Assembly (NCBI GenBank): GCA_903928045.1
Contig: CAIYPH010000803.1
Span: 1-18,582 of the forward strand
DNA: 18,582 nt
Direction of reading: 5' to 3'
Origin: an uncultured Rhodospirillales bacterium
GTDB lineage: Bacteria > Pseudomonadota > Alphaproteobacteria > Acetobacterales > Acetobacteraceae
The translations under genes and the position numbers were made by a program. Within the stretch, counting starts at the first letter, position 1, and each line of letters opens with the position of its first letter. Positions 1-8,325 of this stretch are shown piece by piece. A model generated the notes under the pieces. That model made no database searches. It was given only the letters and a program-made list of their open reading frames with translations, and was not told the origin of the DNA.

Positions 1-2
1 CC

Positions 3-2342
3 CTGCCCGGCGGCGCCGGCGGCTTTGGCGGCGGCCATGGCGTGGGCGGCACCTCGCCCGGCGGCGGCGGCGGGCTCGGCGCCGGTGGTGCGGTCTTCAT
101 CGCGGCGGGCGGCAATTTTGTGTTCACCACCGGCACCATCTCCGGCGGCGGCGCCTATGACGGCGCCAGTGTCGGCACTACGGGCGGCCGTATGGGCTTC
201 GGCTCCGGCATCTTCATGATGACCGCCCTCTACGACATCTACGGCAACCCCAAGACGACGGCCACCTTCGCCCCGCCGCCGGGCAGCCGGGTCGTCGTCA
301 ATGACGTCATCGCCGATGACGGCGGCGCCAGCGGCGTCACCGGCCATGGCCTCGGCGGCGCCGTGCTGATCCAGGGCGGCGGCACCACCGAGCTCAACGC
401 CAACAACAACTATATCGGCGGCACCACCATCGACGGCGGAACCCTCGAACTCGCCAACCCGCTCGGCGCCAGCAGCGGCGCCATCGGCTTCACCACCCTG
501 GCCGGGGCGCTGCAGATCGACGGCACCATCATGCCGGCCAACACCATCACCGGCTTCGGCCCCACCAGCCAGATCATCCTGCCCAACCTCACCCCGGCCG
601 GCGGCGCGGCGACCATGGGCGCGCTTGGCCACCTCGCCATCCCCACCACCTCAGGCATCGAGACGCTCGATCTCGATCCGCTGCTGAGCTTCGTGCCGGC
701 CCACTACACCCTCACCGCCGGCGGGCGGGGCGGCGCCGTGCTCACCAGCGATGCGGTCATGCCCGCCGGCATCGTCACCATCACCGGGTCGGGCGGCAGC
801 CTGATCGGCATGCCGTTCGACGACAGCCAACGCGCCGCCCAGGCTCAGCTCTACGCCTCCCAGGCCGACACCGCCGTCAACAGCGGCACGGCGACCTCCT
901 TCGTCCTCACCGGCGGCAGCCTGCCCGGCGTGGCGGCCGGCCATACGCTGGAACTCATCGACCACACCGGCCACACCACCCAGCTTCCCGACACCATCCC
1001 CGCCGTCCTGGTCAGCGATGCCCAAGTCGCCACCACCGTCACCGGCGGCGCCACCGGCGGTGATGCGGTGATCGCCGGGTCGGGCGGGATCAACTTCACC
1101 TCCGGCGCCGGCATCAACGCGGTGTTCGCCGGCGGCGGCAACAGCCAGGTGAGCGTCGCGGCCGGCATGGGCGGCGGCTATTTCTTCCTCGGCAACGGCA
1201 ACAACACCGTCAACGCGATCGGCGGCAACAACCAGATCCAGACCGGCACCGGCAACAACGTCATCACGCTCGGCATCGGCACCAACTACCTCACCACCAC
1301 CGGGTCCGACACCATCTATGCCGGCCCCGGTGACGCCAATATCTACGCCTACAACGCCATCCGCGACGTCATCCTGCTCGGCAGCGGGACCGCCGATGTG
1401 CGGCTCGGCGTCGCCGCCACCGTCGCCGGCGGCAGCGGCACCAGCTACATCGGCACCTATGGCAGCCTCAGCGCGGCCCTCTTCGTCGCCGGCAGCGGGG
1501 CGGCGTATTTCGCGGGGAATGGCACCGTCATTGGCGGCAGCGGCGCGCTGACGGTCAACAACGGCTACTACTACCCCTATTATTACGGCTACAATCCCGG
1601 CAACGGCGTCGTGCTGTTCGGCGGCAGCAGCACCAATAACCTCAACCTCGGCTATGGCAGCAATACCATCGTCGGCAACGCCGCCGGGGCCATGCAAATC
1701 AGCAACAGCAGCCCGAACGGCCTGCTCGCCTTCACCCGCGGCACCACCGTCATCGATGGCAGCGGCGTGGAAACCGTGGTCGGCATCGGCGGCGTCCTCA
1801 CCGTCACCGGCGGCCAGGGCCTCTTCCTCGGCGCCCCCGGCGGCAACAACCACATCACCGCCGGCGGCAGCGCGACCATCTTCGGCGCCGGCGCCGGCGA
1901 CGTGCTGGCCAGCACGGCGACCGACGCCAGCGCCCAGGTCCTCATCGCCGCCGGCGCCGGGGCGGAGACCATCTCGGGCGCCGGCGGCACCTCCGTCAAC
2001 ATTTTCCTTGCCGGCTCCGGGCCCGATTTCATCCAGGCCGGCAATTGGCTCACCACCATCCTCACCGGCACCGGCGCCGCGACGGTGGCGGGCGGCACCG
2101 GCCTGTCCCTGACCGCCTTCGTCAATGGCCAGCACCCCGACGTCGTCATGCAAGGCTACAACCCCGCGCGGGATTATCTGTCGCTCCTCAATTTCGGCAC
2201 CGCCGAGGTGGCCAGCGCCCTGGCCGGCGCACACACCGTGGCGGGCTCCGAGGTGATGACCTTGTCGGACGGCACCCATATCACCTTCCAGGGTTTTACC
2301 GGCCTGACGGCGGCCAACTTCCTCCAGCCGGCTTTGACCTGA
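3..2342 (+). CDS. Large glycine-rich beta-repeat surface or secreted protein, 5' truncated by window edge
   Basis: The frame is open from base 3, and a GTG at 42 lies inside the same Gly-rich repeat pattern, so the true start is outside the window. About 780 residues are visible. Bases 390-490 encode a stretch like the autotransporter-associated beta-strand repeat (NNNYIGGTTIDGGTLEL). Bases about 1080-2130 encode many short turns of the type GGNNxI, GxGNNVIxLG and GSGxxxxxAG, resembling degenerate RTX/beta-solenoid repeats but without a clear series of calcium-binding GGxGxDxxx nonapeptides. A Tyr-rich insertion lies at 1560-1610. The C-terminus (YNPARDYLSLLNF, then LSDGTHITFQGF) matches the usual ending of alphaproteobacterial RTX-like proteins that are probably exported by type I secretion. 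No transporter beta-barrel is seen at the C-terminus, so a classical autotransporter is unlikely. Adhesin or biofilm matrix protein is an inference. A palindromic repeat follows the stop. Confidence 0.75.
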   Translation: MPGGAGGFGGGHGVGGTSPGGGGGLGAGGAVFIAAGGNFVFTTGTISGGGAYDGASVGTTGGRMGFGSGIFMMTALYDIYGNPKTTATFAPPPGSRVVVNDVIADDGGASGVTGHGLGGAVLIQGGGTTELNANNNYIGGTTIDGGTLELANPLGASSGAIGFTTLAGALQIDGTIMPANTITGFGPTSQIILPNLTPAGGAATMGALGHLAIPTTSGIETLDLDPLLSFVPAHYTLTAGGRGGAVLTSDAVMPAGIVTITGSGGSLIGMPFDDSQRAAQAQLYASQADTAVNSGTATSFVLTGGSLPGVAAGHTLELIDHTGHTTQLPDTIPAVLVSDAQVATTVTGGATGGDAVIAGSGGINFTSGAGINAVFAGGGNSQVSVAAGMGGGYFFLGNGNNTVNAIGGNNQIQTGTGNNVITLGIGTNYLTTTGSDTIYAGPGDANIYAYNAIRDVILLGSGTADVRLGVAATVAGGSGTSYIGTYGSLSAALFVAGSGAAYFAGNGTVIGGSGALTVNNGYYYPYYYGYNPGNGVVLFGGSSTNNLNLGYGSNTIVGNAAGAMQISNSSPNGLLAFTRGTTVIDGSGVETVVGIGGVLTVTGGQGLFLGAPGGNNHITAGGSATIFGAGAGDVLASTATDASAQVLIAAGAGAETISGAGGTSVNIFLAGSGPDFIQAGNWLTTILTGTGAATVAGGTGLSLTAFVNGQHPDVVMQGYNPARDYLSLLNFGTAEVASALAGAHTVAGSEVMTLSDGTHITFQGFTGLTAANFLQPALT

Positions 2343-2350
2343 GGCAAGGG

Positions 2351-2478
2351 GAAGGAAGCGCTTCTTTTTTGGAAAAAAGAAGCAAAAAACTTTTATCCGT
2401 TTGCCGTGTGCCGCGGCGAGCCAGCTCGCGCGGGGCACACGGCCATTTGTGGGGTGAAAGAAAAAAGACGCATCCCAC
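2351..2478. repeat. Palindromic intergenic repeat, copy A
   Basis: The left arm starts GGAAGCGCTTC and holds a perfect 11-bp inverted repeat (2360-2370 against 2373-2383), then AAAAAACTTTTATCCGTTTG. The same arm recurs at 2989 and 6497. The centre holds a long GC-rich stem: 2403-2412 pairs perfectly with 2434-2443, and an inner 2416-2420 pairs with 2425-2429. The right arm is degenerate (GAAAGAAAAAAGACGC). It lies just after the stop of the large repeat protein and may end its transcription. Confidence 0.8.
2403..2443 (+). terminator. Strong stem-loop after the surface-protein gene, possible terminator
   Basis: A 10-bp perfect stem (GCCGTGTGCC / GGCACACGGC) encloses a second 5-bp stem (GCGAG / CTCGC) with a CCAG loop. 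It begins 60 bases after the stop codon. No clean T-run follows directly on the + strand, so rho-independent termination is not proven. Its role may instead be mRNA 3'-end protection. Confidence 0.4.
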
Positions 2479-2491
2479 CAGAAAAATAGCC

Positions 2492-2520
2492 TTGACAATC
2501 ATGATGACATCGACGATAGT
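2492..2520 (+). promoter_or_regulatory. Sigma70-type promoter for the 2548 gene
   Basis: A perfect -35 TTGACA (2492-2497) is followed by a 17-base spacer and a -10 GATAGT (2515-2520, four of six consensus bases). Transcription would start near 2527. That leaves a leader of about 20 bases before an AGGAG (2535-2539) and the GTG at 2548. A small palindrome ATCATGAT (2498-2505) sits in the spacer and could be an operator, but this is only a possibility. Confidence 0.6.
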
Positions 2521-2547
2521 GCGTGGACCCCAACAGGAGCCGCCACC

Positions 2548-3159
2548 GTGTCATCCACCCGTCCCGCATCACCCCAAAAGGCAGGCCTCTCGGCCGCCCT
2601 GGTGGTCGTGCGCCTGGTAATGGCACTGCTGGAGCGGCTCTTCGCCGATGCGGCCGACCTGCCGGAGAACCACCCCGACCGCCGCCTCCTCGCCCGTGCG
2701 CGCGCCGAACTCGCGCGCGCCGAAGCCCGGATTCTCGCCAATATCGCGATGTCCGACCGCGCCGCCGCCCGCGCCCCGAATCCGCCCCACGCCGCGCGCG
2801 CACCCCTCATCCAAACCGTCGCCACCCCCGCGCGCACAGCCACATGCCCGGCAGGCGCCATCCCCCGCATTGCGCGCGCGCCACCCATGGCCCACACCTC
2901 ATCCGATCACCCCCTCATCGGCACGGAACCCCCGCTTCGGCGGTTGCTTTCGCGCGCCCATCGTCCGGCGGCCGCGATACCAAGGAAAGGAAGCGCTCCT
3001 TTTTTGAAAAAAAGGAGCAAAAAACTTTTCTCACTTTGCCGCTACCGCTCCCAACCATCCGCGACCCGTACGCCAACGGCATGGATGGAACAGAAAGTTT
3101 TTTTGGTTCTTTTTGTTCACAAAAAGAACACCCTTCCCCACCGCCGTCAGCAGGTCTGA
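2548..3159 (+). CDS. Hypothetical protein whose C-terminus is encoded by a palindromic repeat
   Basis: I do not recognise a family. The GTG start is supported by AGGAG at 2535-2539, eight bases upstream, and by a good promoter at 2492-2520. The first 75 residues look genuine: a hydrophobic helix (AALVVVRLVMALLERLF), then an acidic turn and a long charged Ala/Arg/Glu helix (RRLLARARAELARAEARILA), with GC-rich third positions. After that the protein becomes Pro/Ala/Arg-rich and low in complexity. The last 55 or so residues (GSAPFLKKRSKKLFSL onward) are simply the translation of palindromic repeat B, so the gene may have lost its original stop codon. It converges on the DUF2339 gene, with only a few bases between the stops. 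A small membrane-associated or helical protein is possible. The start is more certain than the end. Confidence 0.5.
   Translation: MSSTRPASPQKAGLSAALVVVRLVMALLERLFADAADLPENHPDRRLLARARAELARAEARILANIAMSDRAAARAPNPPHAARAPLIQTVATPARTATCPAGAIPRIARAPPMAHTSSDHPLIGTEPPLRRLLSRAHRPAAAIPRKGSAPFLKKRSKKLFSLCRYRSQPSATRTPTAWMEQKVFLVLFVHKKNTLPHRRQQV
2989..3138. repeat. Palindromic intergenic repeat, copy B
   Basis: The left arm GGAAGCGCTCC carries a perfect inverted repeat (2995-3005 against 3008-3018) and then AAAAAACTTTTCTCACTTTG. The centre has shorter pairings (CCATCC 3055-3060 with GGATGG 3083-3088). The right arm runs from AGAAAGTTTTTTTGG to the hairpin GTTCTTTTTG-TTCA-CAAAAAGAAC (3106-3129) and CCCTTCCCC. 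It lies at the convergent ends of the 2548 gene and the DUF2339 gene and could terminate transcription from both sides. Confidence 0.8.
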
Positions 3160-3165
3160 CCGGGA

Positions 3166-5703
3166 TTACGGCGGCGAGCTTCCTGGAGGCAGCACGAAGC
3201 GCCGATACGCGGCCCCAAGCCCGATCAGGGTCAACCCCAGCCCAAGGAACGCCAGCACCCGCCACAACCCGCCGAGCCCGGCCATGTCGAGCAGGAACAC
3301 CTTCGCCGCCGCCAACCCCACCACCGCCAACCCCGCCTGCCGCAGATCCCGCCGCCGCCGCCACATGCCGAACGCCAGCAACACCACGCCATAAGCCAGC
3401 CACCCGCCGGACCAGCTCCACATCTCCGCATCCGTAATCCCGCCACGGAACAGCCCGGGCGCGGTGGGATGGAACAGCAGCCGCACCTGCACGCCGATCC
3501 ACACGAAGATCGCGACCACCGCGTAGAGCCCGAGCAACCGCCGCCCCGGCAGATCGGTCGGCGTGGTCGCCACAAGCAAGGCCGGCAGCAGATACGCCGC
3601 CGCCAGCGCCGCCGCACCGGCGGGCCGGCCGTCGAAGGCGGGGTTGCCGAGCAGCAGCAGGATGGCGATGAGCAGCGAAACCGCCCCCTCGATCCGCCAG
3701 GCCCAGACCAGCACCATCCGCCCGGTCCGTCGCGCCAAGGCGAGATGGATGCGCGCCTGGGTGGCGAGGAACAGCAGATTGAAGGCGCCCTCGCTGAAAC
3801 TGCCCGGCCGCAGCAGCGCCCCCCCGGTGGCCGCGTGGCGGATTTCGAGCGCCACGAAAGCGGCCAGCAATGTCACTGCGCCGCCTTCCAACACCTGCAC
3901 CAGCAGGTCATCGCCCCGCCGCCGGAACATCACCCCCGCCGCCGCGAAAGCCGCCGCCGGGAGCGCATAGGCCGCGATCAGCCCGTTCAAGACCGGCATG
4001 GTGCCGAAGGGGTAGAACAACACGTTGAAGTTGGGGATCAACCGCAACAGCACCAGCCCCGCCACCCCCAGCGCCACCCGACGCAGTGCCGCGAGATCCG
4101 TCCGCGCCTCGATCACCGCCAGCGCCGGCAGGAAGGCGGCGAGCGCCAGCGTGAGCCAATGGTCATGCAGCACCATCGCGCAGGCCAGCGCCAACGCCCC
4201 CGCCGCCCCCGCCGCATGGGCCCCAGCGCGTCGAAGGTCACCCTCGCGCACCGCAAGATGGGTGGTGAACACCAGCCCACCCGCCAGCACCAACCCGCCG
4301 GCCCCCCAGACGGCATCGGCCTGAAACCGCGCCACCCGCGCATACGCCACCGCCATCGCCACCACCGGAACCCCCGCCGTCAACGCCGCCCAGACGATCG
4401 GCCGGGCCGCCCGGCGTTCCAGCACCAGGCCCGCCGCGCCGTTGAGGCCGGCGAGGATCACCGCCGTCAGGAGGAAGGGGATGATCGCCTCGGGCGCCCA
4501 GTCGCCGGGCAGCCAGGCCCGCGCGATGCCCTCCACCGTCACCGCCTCGCCGGTCGGCTGCCAGGCCGGCAAACGCCACACCAGCAGACTCAGCACCCCG
4601 AGCCCCGCAGCCAGCCAGGGCAGCCGGTCCAGCCGCGCATCGCGCGCGCCCACCCACATCGTCACCGGGCCGAGCAGGAACAGCCCGGCCTGGAACGGGG
4701 TCTCGGGCCGGATCGCAAACAGGCCCAGCAGCGCTACCCCGAGCGCCGCCGGAGGAAGCCACGCCATCGCCCGCCCCCGCCCGCTCGCCAGGGCGGCTTC
4801 GGGAAGCAGCGCGAGGTTCAACCCAACCGCCGCGGGGACGAACAAGCCGATCGCCCAGGCATCGTGCCCCCCCGGCCGCAGCCCCGCCGCGAACAGCACC
4901 CATACCGCCCCCCCGGCCGATGCGGCCCACCCAAGCCAGGTCCAGGCGGTCCAGCGCATCACCGCCAGGCAGGCGGCGGTGACCACGAGCAGATAGAAGA
5001 ACAGCAGCGCGACCGACGGCTCCGTCGACGCCACCAGCGCGGGTGTAGCGAAGGCGCCCGCGAGCCCGATCGCCGCTGCCAGTTGCCCGAACCGCAGCGA
5101 CATCACGAGCCCCGCCATCGCCGCCAGCGCCATCAGCACGAAGCCCACCGCCGGTGGGACCAGCCCATAGAAACCCGCCACCCCATAGGCCGCCGCGAAC
5201 AGCATCGCCGCCCCACCGGCGGCCAGCGCCGCCGGCGCCTGGTCCGGCCCGAACCGTCCCGCCAGCACCGGCGGCGGGCGGCGCCGCAGCCCTTCCGCGC
5301 CCGCCAGCAGCGCAAAGCCGAGCATAGCCGCGCCAAAACACCGCCCCGCCGGCCCCAGCAAACCCTGCTCGGCGGCGTAGCGCACCAGGAACACCCCGGC
5401 GAGCAGCAGCGCGATGGCGCCCAGCCACACCCCCCAGCGCTGGGTGAGCAGTACTTCGAGATCGGGCCGGACGGTTTCGCGCACCGGCTCGGGCGCCGGT
5501 TCCGCCGGCGCCGCGGGTGGTGCGGACCAAGGCGAGGCCGGTGGCGCCACCGGTTCGGCACTGGGCGCCGCCGCCGAGAGCCCGGCCAGTCGCGCCCGCA
5601 GTGCCGCGATCTCCTTCAATGCCCTGTTGGCGCGGTAGAATCCGACGATCCCGAGTACCCAGCCGCCAAGCAGGATCAGCCAGGTCGAACCGAGTTGCAT
5701 CAT
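3166..5703 (-). CDS. DUF2339 family polytopic membrane protein
   Basis: About 845 residues. The N-terminus has one membrane segment (STWLILLGGWVLGIVGFY), then a short coiled-coil (ANRALKEIAALRARLAGL) and a Pro/Ala-rich linker. Next comes the family hallmark LEVLLTQRWGVWLGAIALLL with FLVRYAAEQGLLGPAGR, followed by more than 20 hydrophobic helices to the C-terminus. This order is typical of DUF2339 (COG5373) proteins of the cytoplasmic membrane, whose function is unknown. I chose the ATG at 5703 because it directly precedes the conserved first helix. A second ATG follows at 5700 and a TTG at 5775 would add 24 residues; none has a strong ribosome site. It is divergent from rplY, and its 3' end abuts repeat B, which may serve as terminator. 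Confidence 0.88.
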   Translation of the reverse strand: MMQLGSTWLILLGGWVLGIVGFYRANRALKEIAALRARLAGLSAAAPSAEPVAPPASPWSAPPAAPAEPAPEPVRETVRPDLEVLLTQRWGVWLGAIALLLAGVFLVRYAAEQGLLGPAGRCFGAAMLGFALLAGAEGLRRRPPPVLAGRFGPDQAPAALAAGGAAMLFAAAYGVAGFYGLVPPAVGFVLMALAAMAGLVMSLRFGQLAAAIGLAGAFATPALVASTEPSVALLFFYLLVVTAACLAVMRWTAWTWLGWAASAGGAVWVLFAAGLRPGGHDAWAIGLFVPAAVGLNLALLPEAALASGRGRAMAWLPPAALGVALLGLFAIRPETPFQAGLFLLGPVTMWVGARDARLDRLPWLAAGLGVLSLLVWRLPAWQPTGEAVTVEGIARAWLPGDWAPEAIIPFLLTAVILAGLNGAAGLVLERRAARPIVWAALTAGVPVVAMAVAYARVARFQADAVWGAGGLVLAGGLVFTTHLAVREGDLRRAGAHAAGAAGALALACAMVLHDHWLTLALAAFLPALAVIEARTDLAALRRVALGVAGLVLLRLIPNFNVLFYPFGTMPVLNGLIAAYALPAAAFAAAGVMFRRRGDDLLVQVLEGGAVTLLAAFVALEIRHAATGGALLRPGSFSEGAFNLLFLATQARIHLALARRTGRMVLVWAWRIEGAVSLLIAILLLLGNPAFDGRPAGAAALAAAYLLPALLVATTPTDLPGRRLLGLYAVVAIFVWIGVQVRLLFHPTAPGLFRGGITDAEMWSWSGGWLAYGVVLLAFGMWRRRRDLRQAGLAVVGLAAAKVFLLDMAGLGGLWRVLAFLGLGLTLIGLGAAYRRFVLPPGSSPP

Positions 5704-5765
5704 CCGCCACACCCGCTGAATCACTGCCGTATCGAGGTCGCATGCCAGCCACGGCGTCAAGGGAT

Positions 5766-5794
5766 TTGCCCTCAACCGCCGCCGGGGCTATATC
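5766..5794 (+). promoter_or_regulatory. Probable promoter of rplY
   Basis: TTGCCC (5766-5771), a 17-base spacer and TATATC (5789-5794) give four of six matches in each box. The predicted start near 5801 leaves a leader of about 48 bases before the rplY ATG. It lies in the divergent gap between the DUF2339 gene and rplY. No other comparable site was seen in that gap. Confidence 0.4.
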
Positions 5795-5848
5795 GCGCCC
5801 CGCGCCGGCACCCCTGGAGGCCGGCGTTTACCGTTTTAGGAGCGAACC

Positions 5849-6493
5849 ATGGCCAATTTCGTGACCATCGAGGCCGAGGCGCGCGAGCGTGCAGGTAAGG
5901 GGGCAGCACGCGCGACTCGCCGGCAGGGCAAGGTGCCCGCCGTGATCTATGGTGCCAAGCAGGCACCCACCCTTATTGCGCTCGACCCGCGCACCGTGCT
6001 GCGGGAGATCCACCACAGCGGCTGGCGCTCGCGGCTGTACGAAATCAACGTCGGCGGCGAGAACATCCGCGCGCTGTTCCGTGACGTGCAGTTCCACCCC
6101 GTCACCGACCAGCCCGAGCATGTGGACTTTCAGCGCCTCGCCGCCGGCGAGCGTATCCGCGTCGCAGTGGCGGTGATCTTCCATAACGAGACCACCTCGA
6201 TCGGCCTCAAGCGCGGCGGCGTGCTCAACGTGGTGCGCCACTCCGTTGAATGCCTGTGCGACCCCGAGAACGTGCCGGCGCATTTCGACGCCGACCTCGC
6301 GGCGCTCGACATCAACGACAACGTGCGCTGGTCGAACCTCAAGGGCACCGACGGCATCCGCCCGACGATTGGCGAGCGTGACTTCGTGATCGCCACCATC
6401 GCGCCGCCGACCAAGAGCGCCGAAGCCCCGGCGGAAGCCGCCGCCGCTGGTGGCTCTAAGGCTCCGGCCCAGGCGGCGGCGAAGAAGAAGTAA
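5849..6493 (+). CDS. rplY: 50S ribosomal protein L25 / general stress protein Ctc
   Basis: 214 residues. It belongs to the long, two-domain L25 (TL5/CTC) form, which binds 5S rRNA in the large subunit. The first 95 or so residues carry the RNA-binding domain: AEARERAGKGAARATRRQG, the conserved IPAVIYG-like segment VPAVIYGA, and the FRDVQFHPVTDQPEHVDF block. The rest is the CTC beta domain (GVLNVVRHSVECLCDPENVP, then DLAALDINDNVRW). The protein ends in an Ala/Lys tail that is common in this family. The ATG is preceded by AGGAG (5838-5842). It heads a rplY-pth-ychF cluster, an arrangement frequent in alphaproteobacteria, but palindromic repeat C separates it from pth. Confidence 0.96.
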   Translation: MANFVTIEAEARERAGKGAARATRRQGKVPAVIYGAKQAPTLIALDPRTVLREIHHSGWRSRLYEINVGGENIRALFRDVQFHPVTDQPEHVDFQRLAAGERIRVAVAVIFHNETTSIGLKRGGVLNVVRHSVECLCDPENVPAHFDADLAALDINDNVRWSNLKGTDGIRPTIGERDFVIATIAPPTKSAEAPAEAAAAGGSKAPAQAAAKKK

Positions 6494-6496
6494 GGC

Positions 6497-6627
6497 AGGA
6501 AGGCGGTTCTTTTTTGAAAAAAAGAACCAAAAAACTGTTATCCGTTTGGCTGCGGAGCTTCCCCGGGCAACCGTGAGCCAGACGGATAGAAAAGTTTTTG
6601 CTTCTTTTTCCAAAAAGCAGCGCTTCC
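6497..6627. repeat. Palindromic intergenic repeat, copy C (most symmetric copy)
   Basis: The left arm contains a perfect 11-bp inverted repeat (6505-6515 against 6518-6528), then AAAAAACTGTTATCCGTTTGGC. The right arm (6577-6627) starts GCCAGACGGATAG and runs to CAGCGCTTCC; it is a near-exact reverse complement of the whole left-arm consensus. About 26 bases lie between the arms. It fills most of the rplY-pth gap and may attenuate or end transcription from rplY. Confidence 0.85.
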
Positions 6628-6651
6628 TTACTACCCCGCTGGAGACCAGCC

Positions 6652-7230
6652 ATGCTGCTATGGGTCGGACTTGGCAATCCCGAGCCGCAGATGGCGCGGC
6701 AGCGGCACAATATCGGCTTCATGGCGCTCGACGTCATTGCCGCCACCCATCGCTTTGGGCCCTGGCGCCCTCGCTTCAAGGGCCTCGTTTCCGAGGGGGT
6801 GGTCGGCGGAGTGAAGGTGATGGGCCTCAAGCCGCTGACCTATATGAACGACAGCGGTACCTCCGTGCAGGCGGCGGCCGCCTTCTTCAAACTGGCCCCG
6901 GAGGCGATTACCGCCTTCCATGACGAGCTCGATCTCGCGCCCGGCAAGGTCCGGGTGAAGAAGGGCGGGGGCGCGGCCGGGCATAACGGGTTGCGCAGCA
7001 TGGACCGCCATCTCGGCACGCAAGACTACTGGCGCGTCCGGCTTGGCATCGGCCATCCCGGCGACAAGGCGCGGGTGACCGGGCACGTATTGGGGGATTT
7101 CGCCAAGGTGGACCGCGACTGGCTGGTCGCCTTGCTCGATGCGGTAGCCGGCGCCGCACCGCTGCTGGCGGGCGGCAAGCCCGAGGATTTCATGACGCGC
7201 GTCGCGCTGCTCACACAGGATGTCAAATAG
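6652..7230 (+). CDS. pth: Peptidyl-tRNA hydrolase
   Basis: 192 residues, the usual bacterial length. The enzyme cleaves peptidyl-tRNA released from stalled ribosomes so that the tRNA can be reused in the cytosol. Visible family residues are the GLGNP motif (Asn9), catalytic His19 in RHNIGF, Asn66 in YMNDSG, Asp91 in HDELDL, and Asn112 in GHNGLRS. The segment before the catalytic His reads PQMARQRHN rather than the common xxYxxTRHN, a mild variation. I chose the ATG at 6652 because it starts the conserved [10 protein letters not shown] sequence and has GGAG eleven bases upstream; a TTG at 6598 would put repeat sequence into the protein. The stop abuts the ychF ATG with no gap, so the two are translationally coupled. 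Confidence 0.97.
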   Translation: MLLWVGLGNPEPQMARQRHNIGFMALDVIAATHRFGPWRPRFKGLVSEGVVGGVKVMGLKPLTYMNDSGTSVQAAAAFFKLAPEAITAFHDELDLAPGKVRVKKGGGAAGHNGLRSMDRHLGTQDYWRVRLGIGHPGDKARVTGHVLGDFAKVDRDWLVALLDAVAGAAPLLAGGKPEDFMTRVALLTQDVK

Positions 7231-8325
7231 ATGGGTTTCAACTGCGGCATCGTCGGCCTGCCCAATGTCGGCAAGTCCACCCTGTTCAACGCGCTGACCG
7301 CGACCGTCGCGGCGCAGGCGGCGAATTACCCGTTCTGCACCATCGAGCCCAATGTCGGCCGCGTCGCGGTGCCGGACCCGCGGCTCGACATGCTGACCAA
7401 GATCGGCCGCAGCCAGAAAACGGTGCCGACCAGCCTGGAATTCGTCGACATCGCCGGCCTGGTGCGCGGCGCCTCGAAAGGGGAGGGGCTCGGCAACCAG
7501 TTCCTCGCCAATATCCGCGAGGTCGATGCCATCGTCCACGTGCTGCGCTGCTTCGAGGACAGCGACGTGACGCATGTCGAGGGCAGCGTCGACCCGATCC
7601 GCGACGCCGAAACGGTCGAGACCGAGCTGATGCTGGCCGATCTCGACAGCCTGGAGAAGCGGCTCTACGCGGCGCAGAAGAAGGCGCGTGGCGGCGACAA
7701 GGAGAGTATCGCCCAGGTCGCGCTGATGGAGCCCATCGTCGCTGCCCTGCAGGAGGGCCGCCCCGCCCGCACCGCCATTCCCGCGGGGGAGGCGGAGGCG
7801 GTGCGCCGGCTGCAACTGCTGACCAGCAAGCCCGTCCTCTATGTCTGCAACGTCGAGGAAGGCGCGGCCGCCACCGGCAACGCATTCTCCGCCCGCGTCG
7901 CCGCCCGTGCGGCGGAGGAGGGCGCGCAATACGTGGTGGTCTCCGCCGCCATCGAGGCCGAGGTGGCGCAGCTGCCGGCTGAGGACCGCGCCGAATTCCT
8001 CGAGGGCCTCGGCCTCGCCGATAGCGGGCTCGATCGGGTGATCCGCGCCGGCTACGCCCTGCTCGGCCTGGTCACCTACTTCACCTGCGGCCCGAAAGAG
8101 GCGCGGGCCTGGACCATCATCAAGGGCACCAAGGCGCCGCAGGCCGCCGCGGTGATCCACAACGATTTCGAGCGTGGCTTCATCGCCTGCGAAACCATCG
8201 CCTATGACGACTACGTCGCCTTCAAGGGCGAGGTCGGCGCCAAGGAGGCGGGGAAAATGCGGGTCGAGGGGAAGGAATACGTCGTGCGTGACGGCGACGT
8301 GCTGCTGTTCCGCTTCAACGTCTAG
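7231..8325 (+). CDS. ychF: Redox- and ribosome-associated ATPase YchF (Obg-like OLA1 family)
   Basis: 364 residues, the normal family length. It is a P-loop protein of the Obg/HAS-GTPase group that usually prefers ATP and associates with ribosomes. The P-loop GLPNVGKS lies at residues 9-16. Switch II is [17 protein letters not shown] (from residue 73), followed by [18 protein letters not shown]. The specificity site reads NVEE (about residue 207), the NxxE form typical of YchF rather than NKxD. A helical hairpin is followed by the C-terminal TGS domain ([17 protein letters not shown] to [12 protein letters not shown]). The ATG directly follows the pth stop codon. The pth-ychF pairing is common in bacteria. 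Confidence 0.97.
   Translation: MGFNCGIVGLPNVGKSTLFNALTATVAAQAANYPFCTIEPNVGRVAVPDPRLDMLTKIGRSQKTVPTSLEFVDIAGLVRGASKGEGLGNQFLANIREVDAIVHVLRCFEDSDVTHVEGSVDPIRDAETVETELMLADLDSLEKRLYAAQKKARGGDKESIAQVALMEPIVAALQEGRPARTAIPAGEAEAVRRLQLLTSKPVLYVCNVEEGAAATGNAFSARVAARAAEEGAQYVVVSAAIEAEVAQLPAEDRAEFLEGLGLADSGLDRVIRAGYALLGLVTYFTCGPKEARAWTIIKGTKAPQAAAVIHNDFERGFIACETIAYDDYVAFKGEVGAKEAGKMRVEGKEYVVRDGDVLLFRFNV

Noticed and set aside
651..2498. Long minus-strand open frame opposite the repeat protein
   Set aside because: Its Gly/Ala/Asp-rich translation is a mirror of the GC-rich repeat gene on the + strand; no start signal or family pattern.
3469..5898. Long plus-strand open frame opposite the DUF2339 gene
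   Set aside because: Arg/Gln/Pro/His-rich low-complexity product typical of an antisense shadow in GC-rich DNA; the opposite strand has clear family motifs.
6658..8160. Minus-strand open frame across pth and ychF
   Set aside because: Both plus-strand genes have complete catalytic motifs; the antisense product resembles no protein.
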